A stretch of DNA of 64,000 bases. It comes from Castanea sativa (lineage: Eukaryota > Streptophyta > Magnoliopsida > Fagales > Fagaceae). Shown piece after piece: positions 11,090-23,320 of this stretch. The notes below the pieces were generated by a model. It searched no databases. It was not told the origin of the DNA and saw only the letters and a program-made list of their open reading frames with translations. The stretch spans positions 65,797,257-65,861,256 of the forward strand of contig NC_134023.1 in the NCBI RefSeq assembly GCF_040712315.1, written 5' to 3'. The position numbers were made by a program, and so were the translations under genes. The first letter of the stretch is position 1. Each line of letters starts with the position of its first letter.

Positions 11090-11590
11090 TTTATTTCATC
11101 TTTCTCTCTCTTCAAGCACAACTCTCAGCTTTCCTCTCTCTCCCATCTCGGTTCTGTCTCTCTCAGTTCAAAAGCTTGAAGGTTGCAGCGATGGCAGAAG
11201 CAAGGGACGGTAGCGGCAGGGGCAGGAAGACGGTGACAGTAATGGCGGCTTGAAGATTTTTTATTTTTGGGTTTCCGTTTCACTTGTCGTGGGTCGTGGG
11301 TTGTGGGCCGTGGTGGGCTTTGCTCATCGGTAGTTGCTGGGTGTTTCGGACCTTTCGGTGGTTGTTTGGGTGTTGGTTTGATTGGTGGATGTTTGGGGTA
11401 GTGGGTCTTTGGGTTGTTTGGAACGGTGTCTGGCCAGATCGGCCTTGGGTGGGTGGGTGGCTGTAGGTCGGCTTGATTTCGGGTTGTGGAGGAGAGGCTG
11501 GTTTTGGTTGTGGAGGAGGTGGCTAGTTATGATCGTGGGTGTGGTGGTTGACGGTTGGAGAAACAAAGGATAGGAGGAAAGAGAGATAGG
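11090..11590 (+). other. G/T-skewed low-complexity stretch, no gene
   Basis: 11281-11580 is rich in GGG and TGG and nearly devoid of runs of C. ORFs on either strand are Trp/Gly-rich or Thr/Pro/Gln-rich compositional artefacts. 11095-11160 is CT-rich. It may be part of a larger unrecognised element. Confidence 0.5.
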
Positions 11591-11737
11591 AGTATTTTAT
11601 TTATTTATTATTAAGTAGTTTATATTATTTTATTAAGTTGCATGTAAAAATAGAAATTGAGATGTTGAGTGAGTTGTAAAATAAAATTGTAAAATAAATA
11701 AAGTAAATTTTTAAGATGTAAAATAGAAAATTTTAGA

Positions 11738-12130
11738 ACAAAGTTTCTGTCTAAACTAGTTTGGAGAGAAACTCTTCAAACTTATCATATATCTTTTTTT
11801 AGATATGAATTTTGAAAATCTAACCGTTGAATTTTATGTTCTTTATGTTCTTAACATGCCTATCAAATTTCGTTCAAATCGGATTTTATTTACTATTTAA
11901 TCAATGAACTTATTTTTTATACACAATTTTAGATTACAAAAACTTGAAATTTTAACTTTTGTTTGATAACATAGCAATTGATTTTTGATTTTCTTGAAAT
12001 TTTGCAAGCATGAATAATATAATAAGAACATGCAATCCAACTGTTAGATTTTCAAATTTCACACTCAATATAAAAATATTTGATAAGTTTGAAGGGTTTT
12101 TCTTCAAACTAGTTTGTAAAAAAACTTTTT
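11738..12130. mobile_element. MITE of the shared-core family, copy 2 (second terminal type)
   Basis: The core matches the copy at 5939, but the inverted termini differ: AAACTAGTTTGGAGAG..CTTCAAACTTATC on the left and the matching complement on the right (12078-12128). Confidence 0.75.
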
Positions 12131-12714
12131 CCAAAATTTTTTGCCATCTTGATGCTAATGCGCTTAGGATTTAGCTAGAAGACAGTCCATCATTCCAAAA
12201 TCCAAAGCCGCTATCACCCATTTAGAATAGGCCCACTCCAAAACATTACCCAAGCCCATAATTGTTATTTACATTTACAACTTTCTTTTTGTTGAGAATT
12301 ATTTACATTTACAACTTAATTACTAGCCTACAGTCAAACCAATTTTGAACCACACTGTGCTTCTATTTTTCTTTTTCCAAATCACTGCCACACAAAGCCG
12401 AGGAGAGATGTGAAGCTGAAGTGATTCACTTGAAATAGCCGGTGGTTCTATGACGGTGGTGTAATGATGGAATGTACTGGTTCGAAGCATACATAGAGGC
12501 TACAACTGCGGCTCAGAATCAGAGATGGTAATGAACAATCGCACAAGTTGGAGAGAATTTGACCTTTATGGATACTGTATTGGGTTAAAATTAACTCGTA
12601 TATTTTTGGCTAAATATTATTTCATACTTAATTTTTTTTTTAAATTATTTTTTTATCCAAAATTTTGCAAAACATTCTAGTTTATGTCTTTCTGTTAATG
12701 TTTATTAAAATTTA
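12131..12714. other. Spacer without a recognisable gene
   Basis: 12200-12560 is less AT-rich and contains short GAG- and GGTGG-rich stretches that could be old exon or UTR sequence, but no frame or family is recognisable. Confidence 0.4.
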
Positions 12715-12716
12715 TA

Positions 12717-13000
12717 CTAGCCTCTAAGCACGCGCGTGCTCACGAGCTATTTTATTTTTTGGGTAAAATTTAATAATTTGCATTGATTATAATTTGAAAT
12801 TATTATATTTTTCAATCACAAAAAGATCTAGGGATGTAATGAAAAAATTATTTTGTCCACAAATGCATAATACTCATCGCACCTCTAGATTTTTTATTTT
12901 GTGATTAGAAAATATAATAATCTCAAATTATAATAAATGCAAATTATTAAATTTTACGCAAAAAATAGAAGAGCCCCTCACGCGCGTGCTTAGAGGCTAG
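12717..13000. mobile_element. Foldback element A (fully palindromic, TA flanks)
   Basis: It begins CTAGCCTCTAAGCACGCGCG and ends with the reverse complement at 12976-13000. Almost the whole 284 bp pairs with itself around a centre near 12860. It is flanked by TA at 12715-12716 and 13001-13002. TA duplication fits a Tc1/mariner-type (Stowaway) MITE. The CACGCGCG ends stand out in AT-rich surroundings. Confidence 0.8.
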
Positions 13001-13002
13001 TA

Positions 13003-15080
13003 TTTTTTTAATAAAATATCACAGTATCAAATATCACAAATAACTTAACATGAATTTATGAAATTAGTCAAAATTAATGCTACTAAAACTATCTAATAGC
13101 CAACCACTTTATTTGAAAACTCCTATGCGTGACCATAATGAAAGGAAAACACAAATTCAATGGAAAAATATTGTGTGATTCAAAAAGAACCTATTCTTAC
13201 GTGTGTACAATGAGACTTTTTTTTTTTGGTTTAATGTCATAATTTTTCATTCATCCCAATTTAGGTTTACGCATTTGTCCAATAATATTACACATTGCAA
13301 ACTACTAATACAACCATAATTGTCATGAGGCAAGCTCCAAAAAACGAACACAAAATTTGTTAATTGATTAATTTTTGAAACATTAATATAATTAGAGTTA
13401 GAATTAAAATTTGTAGGACATAAGTCAAATTGAATGGTTCTACATTATGGGTGTGGTCAATCTTCTATTTTTATTGGTTAAATTTCTAGTTACTTTTTTT
13501 AGTCACATTTGAAACTTATATTTTTTTTCAATGTCATGACCACAATATATAAGGATCTCATAAAGTAAACAATGTCTAGATAATAAAAATGTTTTCTAAA
13601 AATTTCATCCATAAACCATATATATATGATAGTGTATGATAAAGAAGATTATGATTCAACATCTTTTATTAAGCCTTCCAAATGTTTTACAACAACATTT
13701 GCAGTTATCTTGTTATGTTTAAAGACTTTTCTATTTTTTGTTAATTATTTATTTATTTTTTTCTAATAAATTTTGTAAGGTTATATGTAATGAATAAATA
13801 AGAAAAGAGGAAAATTATCTTATGAGAGATTCTCATGAAACCTATCTCCTATGATATGTGTGGGTTTCCTATACTGTCGTTACATATCTCTCATAAACCC
13901 ATCTAAAATATTTTTCCTTTTGATATGTTTATAGTCATTTTGTCTGGAATTTTTTTTTAAAGCTTCATAAAATTTACTTGTTACTAAAATTTTGATCCGC
14001 CTTATATTTTTCTTTTTCATGATCTCCCTACTAAAATGTTTGGATAATCAAATTTAATGGTTACTAAAATATACTCAGAATTATCTATATCACTCCTAGC
14101 TAACTTGCACTATCAAATGAAAAAAAAAATAATAAAAAAGGGAACAATAAAAAAATTAAAAAAATCAAGAATATAATGCAACATAAAAAATGAAAAGAAT
14201 TCTAAAATGAAAGAAAGAAAATAATCAAACAAAACGGTATATGCCATTCAATTAGTAAAATGTAAACAAAATGATTTCGAAAATTTGTTTGTGTCCTCTA
14301 CTAAGTATACAATCAAAAGGTAGTTTCTCAATAAGACGAATAAATGGTAAAAAAAGTCAGCTAGTTACAATACATAATTTTTACTTGAAAAAGAGTACAT
14401 CTCTCTTAGATCCAAAGCTAGGGTAGTCCATTGTTCTCCCATCTGCTAATATCCTCATGTTCTTTGCACATGTACATAACATGTGCAAGAAAAAAAAAAT
14501 GGAAAGACCAATGGGCTCCACATAAAGCACAAAACGGTGTTGTAGAGTAGAGGCCAAGGATGCAAATGTTCAATCCGAAATAAAACCAAATAAATTGTGC
14601 AAGCAAAGGAATGATCGAGTGGCACAACCATCCATTGAGTTCCATTGATTTTCTTACGAAATCAAAGAATTAATGGGATTTTGAGGAGTGCTCTGCATAT
14701 TGGGTTCCATGGTTTGCTAACAGCACCACACGTGGTCTTTCTTGGCTTGCAATTGAGATTAAATCCATTTAAATTTTTGTTCAAAAAAATTCTAAAATAA
14801 AATATTACATCATAAATAAAAAAAGCAACCCTACTCACCTTAGATTCTATATGACAATGGTTGCAACCCGGGGCATTAAAAATTGGATAACAATGAATGG
14901 AAGTCAAAAGAAGACACGTTGAGAGAAAAAACAAATACAATATTTTAAAGCAGCAATTGAATGTAAGAAATAGAAAACTAAAAAACAGAATAAGTAAAAG
15001 AAGAATTAATGCTTATATACTTATTCGGATAATCTTGAAAGTCAAGTAATCAAGTCTTTTGTTATTCCAGTGCAGTTCTA
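13003..15080. other. AT-rich spacer without a recognisable gene
   Basis: No exon, RNA or repeat structure that I can support. ORFs near 14418-14940 have no recognisable motifs. A poly-T run at 15088-15109 and a GAA run at 15119-15135 border the next element. Confidence 0.5.
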
Positions 15081-15172
15081 TTCAGGTTTTTTTTTTTTTT
15101 TTTTTTTTTGATATTTCTAGAAGAAGAAGAAGATGAAAAGGAAGGAGGATATAACATCGAACTTAAATAAAA

Positions 15173-15498
15173 CTAGCCTCTGAACACGCGCTCACGCGCA
15201 TTCTCAAAGGCTTTTCTATTTTTTGGGTAAGGATTAATTTAGAACATTTATTATAATTTGGGATTATTACATTTTTCAATCATAAAAAAAACCTAAGGGT
15301 GTGATGAAAAATTATTTCACCTGCTAACGCATAAACAATTGATCACTACAGGTGAAATAATTTTTCATCACACCCTTAGTTTTTTTTGTGATTGAAAAAT
15401 GTAGTACTCCCAAATTATAATAAATATTCTAAATTAACTTTTACCCAAAAAATAGAAGAGCCTCTGAGCATGCGCGTGAGCGCGTGCTCAGAGGCTAG
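15173..15498. mobile_element. Foldback element A, second copy
   Basis: Same family as 12717-13000: CTAGCCTCTGAACACGCGCT at the left, the reverse complement ending GGCTAG at 15498, and the arms pair over their full length (for example GGTGAAATAATTTTTCATCA against its complement). The flanks (AA left, TA right) no longer show a clean duplication. Confidence 0.8.
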
Positions 15499-16020
15499 TA
15501 TTCCGTAATTACTATCCATTTTTGCCAATTTTGTTTATGTAGTAATCAACATGTTATTAATTGGAAGATGATGCTATAATTTAGTATTAACCTATAGGGA
15601 GGAAAAAAAGATCCATTGAATAAATCTTATAACTAGTGCATATAATGAAAATGCATAATGAAATCGTAACAATAAAACTACTTACAAAATGCATGTGATG
15701 ACCTTTACAAAAGCTATTATGAAAAGTTGATGGATTAATGTAGAAAAGTGAAATATTTACATCAGGTAAAACTGTAAAATAATTCACTACATCTGAAACA
15801 TGGAATATGCGAACTTATTAATATTATGCCGGCTATGGTGGAGAAGTTGGTGGAGCAATGTTATTTGTTCCACATTCTAATCGCTTTTCAGTAGCATTTG
15901 CCATGAACCTATGATACAAAATGTGTATGTTTGTGTTATTAATAGAGACTTTAAAACGTACACAATAATGATAAGTATAATAAACATGAAGCATAAGCTT
16001 GTGAAATGAATTTGAAAATC
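15499..16020. other. Spacer without a recognisable gene
   Basis: AT-rich; nothing identifiable. Confidence 0.4.
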
Positions 16021-16745
16021 AATAGGAGAGTAACCCTATTTTTTAGGCTAAACGTGGGTTGCTGGGTTATTTAACTTGTTTTTTTATTAAAAAAAATGTA
16101 TAGTTACTTTAAAGAAGTGGGTTAGTGGAAGAGTGTTCCTATTTTGTAGGCAATATTTTAGTGCAAGTTAGATATATTTATACTACTATTTAAGCGACTG
16201 CACCTGTTTAGACCGGATTTTTTTTTTGTTCCAAAATACCTTTACACCCCTAGGTTTAAGTAGAAGCAGAACTAAATGATAGTTTGGTAAAAATACATGT
16301 CTAACTTGCACTAAAATATTGCCTACAAAATAGGAACATTCTTCCATTAACCCACTTCTTCAAAGTAACTATACGTTTATTGTTTTTTTTTTTTAAATAG
16401 AAAAATAAATTAAACACTCCACGTTTATCCAAAAACAAAAATAATGGACAATCTAGATTTTTTTTGTTATAAAATACCCTTACATTCTTATGTTTAAGTA
16501 GAGACAAAACTAAAGGACAATCCGGTAAAAATAAAACCCTAACTTCTACTAAAACATTGCCTAAAAAATAGGGTCACTTTCCTATTGATTTTTAAATTTA
16601 TTTATCCACTTATAAATTATATTCTCAAAATAAAAATTATATATATAATAAAAAAACATAGATTTTTTTTTGCCACTACCACTAAAAAAAAAAAAAAAAA
16701 AGCCTCATCTCACGCGTGAAGCGCGTGGGATGAGGCTAGTATATT
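16020..16745. mobile_element. Nested foldback cluster ending in a CACGCG hairpin
   Basis: The arms CCTATTTTGTAGGCAATATT (16138) and their reverse complement (16310-16335) form one inverted repeat. Outer, more diverged arms (about 16030 and 16545-16575) form a second around it. The right end at 16700-16740 is a GCCTCATCTCACGCG hairpin followed by CTAGT, like the ends of foldback family A. Related sequence recurs at 18485-18660 and 19600-19790. Confidence 0.6.
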
Positions 16746-17900
16746 TTTACCAGACTATCCTTTAGTTTTGTCTCTACTTAAACCTAGGGGTATTTCAAGC
16801 TGACGCTCTAATCTTGTGTGGGCTGGATCAATGTGCGTTATGCACCCAACAGTTTTTCCAAAAAGTGTGTCAGCTTCCATTTAACACGCATGTATTCCAT
16901 GTGGTGTGTTCTAAGAATCTCTGCTCTATTTGCATGTCAAAAGAGAATGAAAGCCCTTTGAAATATACAAATGCATAAATCATCCATAAAAAAATCCCAG
17001 CAATAGGACTGCAAATACCCAAACCAATCATCCACAAAATCAAATCAACCCTCTCTTGCTTATCGGAAAAAAAAAAAAAAGAAATTAAATCAATGCAAGA
17101 AATTAAATCAAATTGCTATACAGTTGGAGTCAGCAAGCCAACTGTCTAGAAAAGAAAGAAGCAAAAGAAAAAAGTAAGAAAAATTAATAATAAAAAAAAA
17201 AAAAAAAAAAAACTGTCAAACCCAGAAAAAAAAAAATGGTCCTTTGGCAAACTTGTGCAAACCCAAACCCAGAAAAATTACCATTGAAGTTGTCATCCAA
17301 ACTTAGAAGAAAAAAAAAACCATAATTGTTTGCTAAATAAACAGGAACCCACTCTCATTACACTTCTAAAAAAATAATGAATCCTTTGCAAAAAAAAAAA
17401 AAAAAAAAAACCAGGGAAAGAGAGATCGTGAGAGAGATGAAGAAAGGTTCTCATCCTAGTTGCATCAACCACAATCTATAGTTTCCACAAAACTCCAAAT
17501 CCAATCTTTATAACTCCATTGACATTATTGAATCCTTTATTCACAAACAACAAACTTCAACTCGCATTCTCATTCTTGGTACATGTTTCTTGGTTCTTCC
17601 TGTGCATTTTCCATATAAAGGGTATGCCGATTCCTTTCAGATTTCATCAGGTTCTTTTCATTTCAAGACTCTCTTTTCTTGCCCAACTGCCATTGAAAAT
17701 TCTGGCACTTTCTCGGATAGCACCTTTGTGTCAAATGAACTCATATCAACAAATAATTCACCTTTGCCAAATAACAAACTCTTTTTTTATGGTTGTTACA
17801 TCCAGGCTGCATTAGTTGAGTACTTGACTACTTGGGTTCCCGTTGAACACAAAAGAGAAGCCTATAATTAAAATGCAAAATTTTAATGAAATTTTCTACT
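16746..17900. other. Spacer with A-rich runs, no gene
   Basis: Poly-A tracts at 17066-17080, 17191-17211 and 17391-17410. The overlapping ORFs at 17519-17871 have no recognisable domain and are probably chance. Confidence 0.4.
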
Positions 17901-17904
17901 AAGA

Positions 17905-18245
17905 ATTTAAGAACATACCTTCAATGAATTGTTTGGGTCTTAAATTCCTTTGCATTTACTTCAATTCCACCCTTTCTTCCCTATACAGAAAATAGAGAAT
18001 CAACTTTGTTAGAAAATAGTTGCAAAATGCGAAGTTAAATGAGAAAGAAAAAAAAAAAAGTACCAACTGCTCATGTGAGGATTTTGTCAATGAATTTTCT
18101 GGTTCTTAAAGTTTCTTAAATTCCATTGCATTTACTTCAACTTCACCATCACATCACTATACAAAAAATAGAGAATCAATTGTGTTAGAATATAATTGCA
18201 AAATACAAAGTAAAGTGAGAAGGAAAAAAAAAAAAAACCAACCGT
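17905..18245. repeat. Tandem duplication of about 175 bp
   Basis: Two units share TTAAATTCC.TTGCATTTACTT, then ATAGAGAATCAA, then a poly-A stretch followed by CCAAC. Non-coding. Confidence 0.8.
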
Positions 18246-18484
18246 TCATATGATGACTCTGTAAGCAATTGCTATATATGTAAAGTTTGAAAGAGATCTT
18301 TAAAGATAAAATTGTGGAGGAAACTGCTTCTAAATAATAGGCAAACTTTTAGGAATAAAAATACCTAAAACATTTTTTTTAATGTAAAACCGTGTTGGTC
18401 AGTAGGCTATAAGTAGAGGATTCTAAAATCCTAAAATTTAGGATTTATTTTGCTTGAAATTGTAAAATAAATAAATAAATAAAT

Positions 18485-18658
18485 AAAATTGTGGTCCTAT
18501 TTTGTAGACAATGTTTTAGTAAAAGTTAGAAGTGTGTTTTTACCAAACTATCCTTTAGTTCTGTCTTTACTTAAACCTAGGAGTGTAGGGGTATTTTGGA
18601 ACAAAAAATAAATCCACTCCAAACAGGTGCAGCCACTTAAATAGTAATATAGATAAAA
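18485..18658. repeat. Fragment of the nested foldback family
   Basis: It shares CCTATTTTGTAG.CAATGTTTTAGT and the ACTATCCTTTAGTT...TTACTTAAACCTAGG block with 16138-16790, ending CACTTAAATAGTAATATAGA. Confidence 0.65.
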
Positions 18659-18659
18659 T

Positions 18660-19055
18660 GGTTAGGTTCAAGTTACACATAATGTAACTCTAAGCAATGT
18701 TACACTAACCAATAGTTTTTAATTGGATGCAAATTTTGACAAATTCACCGTTGGATTACATTATTTTCGTATATTATTCATGCTTGCAAAATTTCAAAGT
18801 AATCAAAGATCAATAGCCATATCATCAATCAATTATTTAAATTCAAGTTTTTGTAATTTAAAATAATGCATAAAAGATTAGTTTGTAGATCGAATGGTAA
18901 ATTATATTTGATTGACATGAAATTTGACATGCATGTTAAGAACACATAAAACATATAATTCAACAGTTAGATTTTCAAAATATGAATCCAATAATAAGTT
19001 ATTGAGTGGTGTAACATTGCTTAGAGTTACACCAGATATAACTTAAACCTAACCC
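18660..19055. mobile_element. MITE of the shared-core family, copy 3 (third terminal type)
   Basis: The core matches copies 1 and 2. The inverted termini are GGTTAGGTTCAAGTTACAC and TAACTCTAAGCAATGTTACAC, complemented at 19000-19055, and are unlike those of the other copies. Confidence 0.8.
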
Positions 19056-19956
19056 AAAATAAAATATAAACTGGATAAGCAAAAGAAGTTAAAGAGAAGT
19101 TAAAATTTTTAAATTTGATAGTAAAGCAGTTTCTTAGGAGTAAAACATGGGAGAGTGGAATTCAAGCAATTTGTTAAGAGTAAAAGGTGGGAGTGGAATT
19201 CAAACGTGTAAAGGTTTTTTTTTTTTTTTTTTTTTTTTAATTTGAAAAAAAAGGGGCAGTCGGGGTTTTTTTTTTTTTTTACAAAACGTAGGATTTTTTT
19301 TTTTCAAAATAGAAACGTGGTAGATAATTTTTTTGATACAACGTGGCTTTTTTCATTAGGTTTTTTGTTTCCAATTTTTATCAATTTAAGATTTTAAACC
19401 ATTTCTTATGATTTAGAGATAAAGATAAGTTTATTAAATTAAGGGTATTTCATTAGTTTTTTTTTTCTTACTAAACATGAGGTTTTTTTTAAGAATAAAA
19501 TATTAGAGATTTTACTATTTAGTTGTTTTTTTTTTTTTTAAACTCAATGTGAGGCTTTTTTAAGAATATAATATTAGAAACGTGTGCTAAAATAAGTGGG
19601 TTAGTAGGAGTGTTCCTATTTTGTAGGTAATGTTTTTTTAAATTTATCTAAAATTTAGGACTTTTTAAATTGATAATTTTACTTGTCTAACTCTCCTATT
19701 TAAGCTTTACAAACTAGTAAATTTGAGGATATTTTGGGCATCAAAATTGAGGAATCTAAATAGGGGAAGCTCCTTAAATAATAGTATAGATTCTACGTAG
19801 CCTAACAAAATGCTTGATATGGTATGTGACTTGATTCAAACCATTTTGTGATACCACTAAAATATTAGTCTTTTGATATAATTTGAACAATATTACAGTA
19901 GTCATATAAATAAAACATTAATTCATGTTAATTTATGGCTTCTTTATGATATGAGC
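19056..19956. other. Poly-T-rich spacer
   Basis: Long T runs at 19217-19240 and 19267-19280 and many shorter ones, plus another fragment of the nested foldback family near 19600-19790. No gene. Confidence 0.5.
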
Positions 19957-20279
19957 ATGGTTTTAAAAACCAAACCAGACTGGTCAGTCTGATCGATTCA
20001 ACTAGCCATTATCCGGTCCAATTATGACTAAAACCCAAAAAAGAGTTAAAAATTAGGAGTAATCGAAAACTGGCCGGTTCAACTGTAAAACTGGGAACCA
20101 GTATGGTTGAATCATTTATTGGTTGGGTTTTTTACTGTTGAATCGGTTATTGGCTAGTTGTGTTGAAAACTAAAACTACACCATTTTTCAAAAAGTTAAT
20201 TTTTTTTTTCCTTCAAATCTAGCCTAAAACCCATAAGAATGATGATGAAAAACTATGGGAAGGAAAAAAGAAAAAACTC

Positions 20280-20282
<3 letters not shown>

Positions 20283-20361
<79 letters not shown>
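20283..20361. repeat. (GA)n microsatellite
   Basis: About 39 uninterrupted GA units. Confidence 0.97.
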
Positions 20362-20364
<3 letters not shown>

Positions 20365-20962
20365 TTGGAGATATTACACAAAGCAATAATGAAAGAGCAA
20401 AATTAACACAAAGGACAAATAGAAAATAGATAACTTGGAGGCACTATATTATTTTCCTTAGACAATATTTGCCCCCACACTTTTTTTGCTAAAGGGTTAT
20501 CGCAAATTTGTCTCCAAGATACAACCAAGACGTTGAGCTCTACAGATAGAAATTCTGGAGAATGACCATAGGATTTTTTGTGTTTTTCTCAAACTTATTA
20601 TTTTTGTGGAGTAAGTTATATTTTTCAAGTGAATATAAGCCTCTATTTATACCCATAGAGTTATGTTTTATGAAAAGGCACGTATGGAGAGTTAGTTATT
20701 TTTCAAGTGAACATAAGCCTCTATTCATGAAAAGGCACGTATGGAGTGTTAATTATTTTTTCATAAAATGGTTAACAAAGATTGAAACCTCTTCAACCTT
20801 TTTGAATAGTCACTAGAAAATTCTGTAGAAAATTCCAAAAAATTCAAATTTTCGAATTTTCACTTAAAAAATTCTAGAACTTGAATTTTCACTTTATGAA
20901 ACCATATTCTTCAAACTCAAACATCATTATTACAACCTATCTTTGTATATACCTATATATAC

Positions 20963-20965
<3 letters not shown>

Positions 20966-21007
<42 letters not shown>
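20966..21007. repeat. (AG)n microsatellite
   Basis: About 20 uninterrupted AG units. Confidence 0.97.
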
Positions 21008-21009
<2 letters not shown>

Positions 21010-22202
21010 AAGAACTAAAGATTAAAATGTGATTCTTGATTATTTTTTAGGTAAATATGAATTACCTTGACAGCATCAACTTCCTAAAATTTTTTATTTT
21101 GCAGCAAAAATACTTTAAGACCGAGAGAGTGAGAGTGTGAGACTATAATATAAGAGACTTCAAAGTTAAAACAAAAGAGGAGAGAAGAGAATGACTTTAG
21201 CTTTCTGAAGTGACAAGTTTGAAAGGAGAAATGGAAGTTTGAAAGAAAGGGTATGTGAAATATTAATGAAAGAGAATGACTTTTGTTGTTTTTGTTTTTT
21301 TCTAGGGTTTTATTAATGTGTGTCATAGATTAGTAAACTATTTTAGGAAACTTTTTATGGAAAAATGAAAAAGTGATTAACTGTTTTGACAGCTTTTTTA
21401 ATTCCCCATAAAAAGTTTCCCAAAATGGATAATTAATGTATGCCTTAAGGGCATACATTAACGGGACCCAACTTTTATATATGGGTTGTGGGTTTTGTTA
21501 TTTTTATTTCCTAAATTTAATACACGAAAACTAAACTCACATTAATTTTTAAATTTTATGTATATGTTTAACTTGAATATTCTTAGTTTTGTTTCAAAAA
21601 AAAAAAAAAAAAACTTGAATATTCTTAGTTTTAAAACTTAAAATATATATATTTTTATTTTAAAATTATTAATCAAATTATTAATGATGTCACCAGTTCG
21701 ACCACCAATCAAACCTCGGTCCGACTAGAAAACTAGTAACCAATCTCTTTCTCGGTTCTGTCACTATACCAATTTTTAAAACCATAAGAGTCAATCTCAT
21801 GCCTTTTGGCACACGAGAAATGTTTTTTTCAAGTCCAGTTGACACATATAAACGTTATATGCATATCACTAAAATTTCATAATTTTGTAATACAAATTAA
21901 ATTTTGATATGTAAAAACCTTTTTTTTTTTTTCTTTTTTCTTTTTTGGTTACAAAAGATACAATTAATTGATACCTTAAATAAAAACTATATAAGTCGAA
22001 CTCACAACAATCAAATTCATCATGATAATGAAAAATAAAGCCTTCAAACAAATTGAACAATTCCAATAATTTGTAGTCGAAGCACCTTAATTGAAGAAAG
22101 AAATCAAGGTACGTAGGAGCTATAGATATGTAGAATGCTGTTAAACCCATCAAAAGGCATATATAGCAGAAATCTCCTTATCTGCACCCAGATGTGAAAA
22201 TT

Positions 22203-22466
22203 TCAAGGAACATAACCACTGCTATTTGGGAAGAGCAAAAGGAGAAAAAGGATGAAACGACGAAAACTTGGAATGATATCTTGTGTTTCTAGGTAAGGAG
22301 TGTCACTTTCTAGTTTGACACCACTGGGCACAGTTGTTGATGTGGTATAGGTAGCCATGACAAAGAGACCTGCTATGACTGTGCATGCTTCCGATGTTCT
22401 ACTTAGCCAATGACTACCATTTTCAACAAGATTCTTATGGCCTTCCGTGAAGGAGATATTTTGGCC
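22203..22466 (-). pseudogene. PGG-domain exon remnant of a second ankyrin gene
   Basis: The minus strand reads FTEGHKNLVENGSHWLSRTS, then a hydrophobic stretch and VPSGV. This aligns with the last exon of the gene at 23321-41657 ([20 protein letters not shown]...FPGGV). The PGG triad is PSG here. After about 60 residues the frame ends at TGA without the other membrane segments. It lies 0.85 kb beyond the 3' end of the intact gene, so it is the tail of a duplicated neighbour. A short direct repeat (AAGGAGATATTTTGGC, twice, 22448-22496) sits at its upstream edge. Confidence 0.7.
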
Positions 22467-22508
22467 ATTCTTGTTTTGGAGAAGGAGATATTTTGGCTTT
22501 ATGCACTG

Positions 22509-22548
22509 CCGCCCCCCACCCCCACAAAAAAAGGGGGGTGTGGGGGGA
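22509..22548. repeat. C-tract/G-tract inverted repeat
   Basis: CCGCCCCCCACCCCCAC, a short A loop, then GGGGGGTGTGGGGGG. It can form a GC-rich hairpin or a G-quadruplex on either strand. Confidence 0.85.
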
Positions 22549-22734
22549 AGATTAAGGTAAATTGATTTTCAGAATTACAATCAGTTTTGAACTCTATTAA
22601 TTTTAACTAATTATAAAATTCATTGCTTTTTAGGATAAATCAAGCCAACACAATTAACCTATATTACTTTATACTCATTAGAACTCATTGCATTTTGGAT
22701 CGAGTGATCCAATAATAAACAATTTTGGATTAAA

Positions 22735-23170
22735 TTAAGTTTGATATTCTCCTTTAAAAAATGTAGTTAAAGTAACTATATTCTTTTATAAAAATTCCCT
22801 AATTTGAATTTTATTATTTATCATAACATATAACAATATTTTTTCATTGAATATGAATATCGAAAAATTTACTACTAAATTACATTTTCTTCTAATATCA
22901 TTTATTCTTGCATAGATTCAAGATAATTAATAAAAAATCAATAGTGATGTTTCAACTATTTAAATTTCAATCTTTTTGGTATAAGATCATGCATAAAAAA
23001 AATGAGTTTACGAATCGAATAGTAAATAACATTTAATGAACATAATATTTGGCATGCATATATATGTTAAGAACTTATAAAACATGGAATTAAATAGTAA
23101 GATTTTTAAAATATGAATTCAATAAAGAGTTACTAAATAGTATATTACGTAAAGTTACACAAACCAAACA
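22735..23170. mobile_element. MITE of the shared-core family, copy 4
   Basis: It carries the core signature (GAATCGAATAGTAAATAACA, TGGCATGCATA, GTTAAGAAC) and ends CGTAAAGTTACACAAACC, closest to the terminal type of copy 3 but more decayed. Confidence 0.6.
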
Positions 23171-23320
23171 ACTTTGAAAGTTAAAAAAACCCAAAACCAA
23201 AGCCGACAAGGATACACACAGACACACATACACTCATACACAAACATAGGAAAATACCCCCCAAAAAGGGTAATTTCAACCCTAACGCAAACCTAGAAAG
23301 AAAAGCAAAATATTGAATCA

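Larger units (their letters stand above)
19957..21785. mobile_element. TIR element with ATGGTTTTAAAAACC ends
   Basis: ATGGTTTTAAAAACC at the left and TTTTTAAAACCAT at the right. Subterminal CCGGTTCAA/GGTCCGAC-type repeats appear at both ends (19995-20150 and 21690-21750). The interior is non-coding and carries two GA microsatellites. It is probably a non-autonomous DNA transposon; the superfamily is not determined. Confidence 0.6.

Noticed and set aside
11284..11573. Trp/Gly-rich plus-strand ORFs and a Thr/Pro/Gln-rich minus ORF
   Set aside because: Pure composition effect of the G/T-rich block; no domain.
16697..16745. Possible Helitron 3' end (hairpin followed by CTAG)
   Set aside because: Related copies at 12717 and 15173 are complete inverted-repeat elements with the same sequence at both ends, one with TA flanks, so a Helitron is unlikely.
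17519..17871. Two overlapping ORFs of 93-98 residues
   Set aside because: No recognisable domain, no splice context, and A-rich repeats around; a membrane-receptor fragment was considered but no Cys pattern fits.
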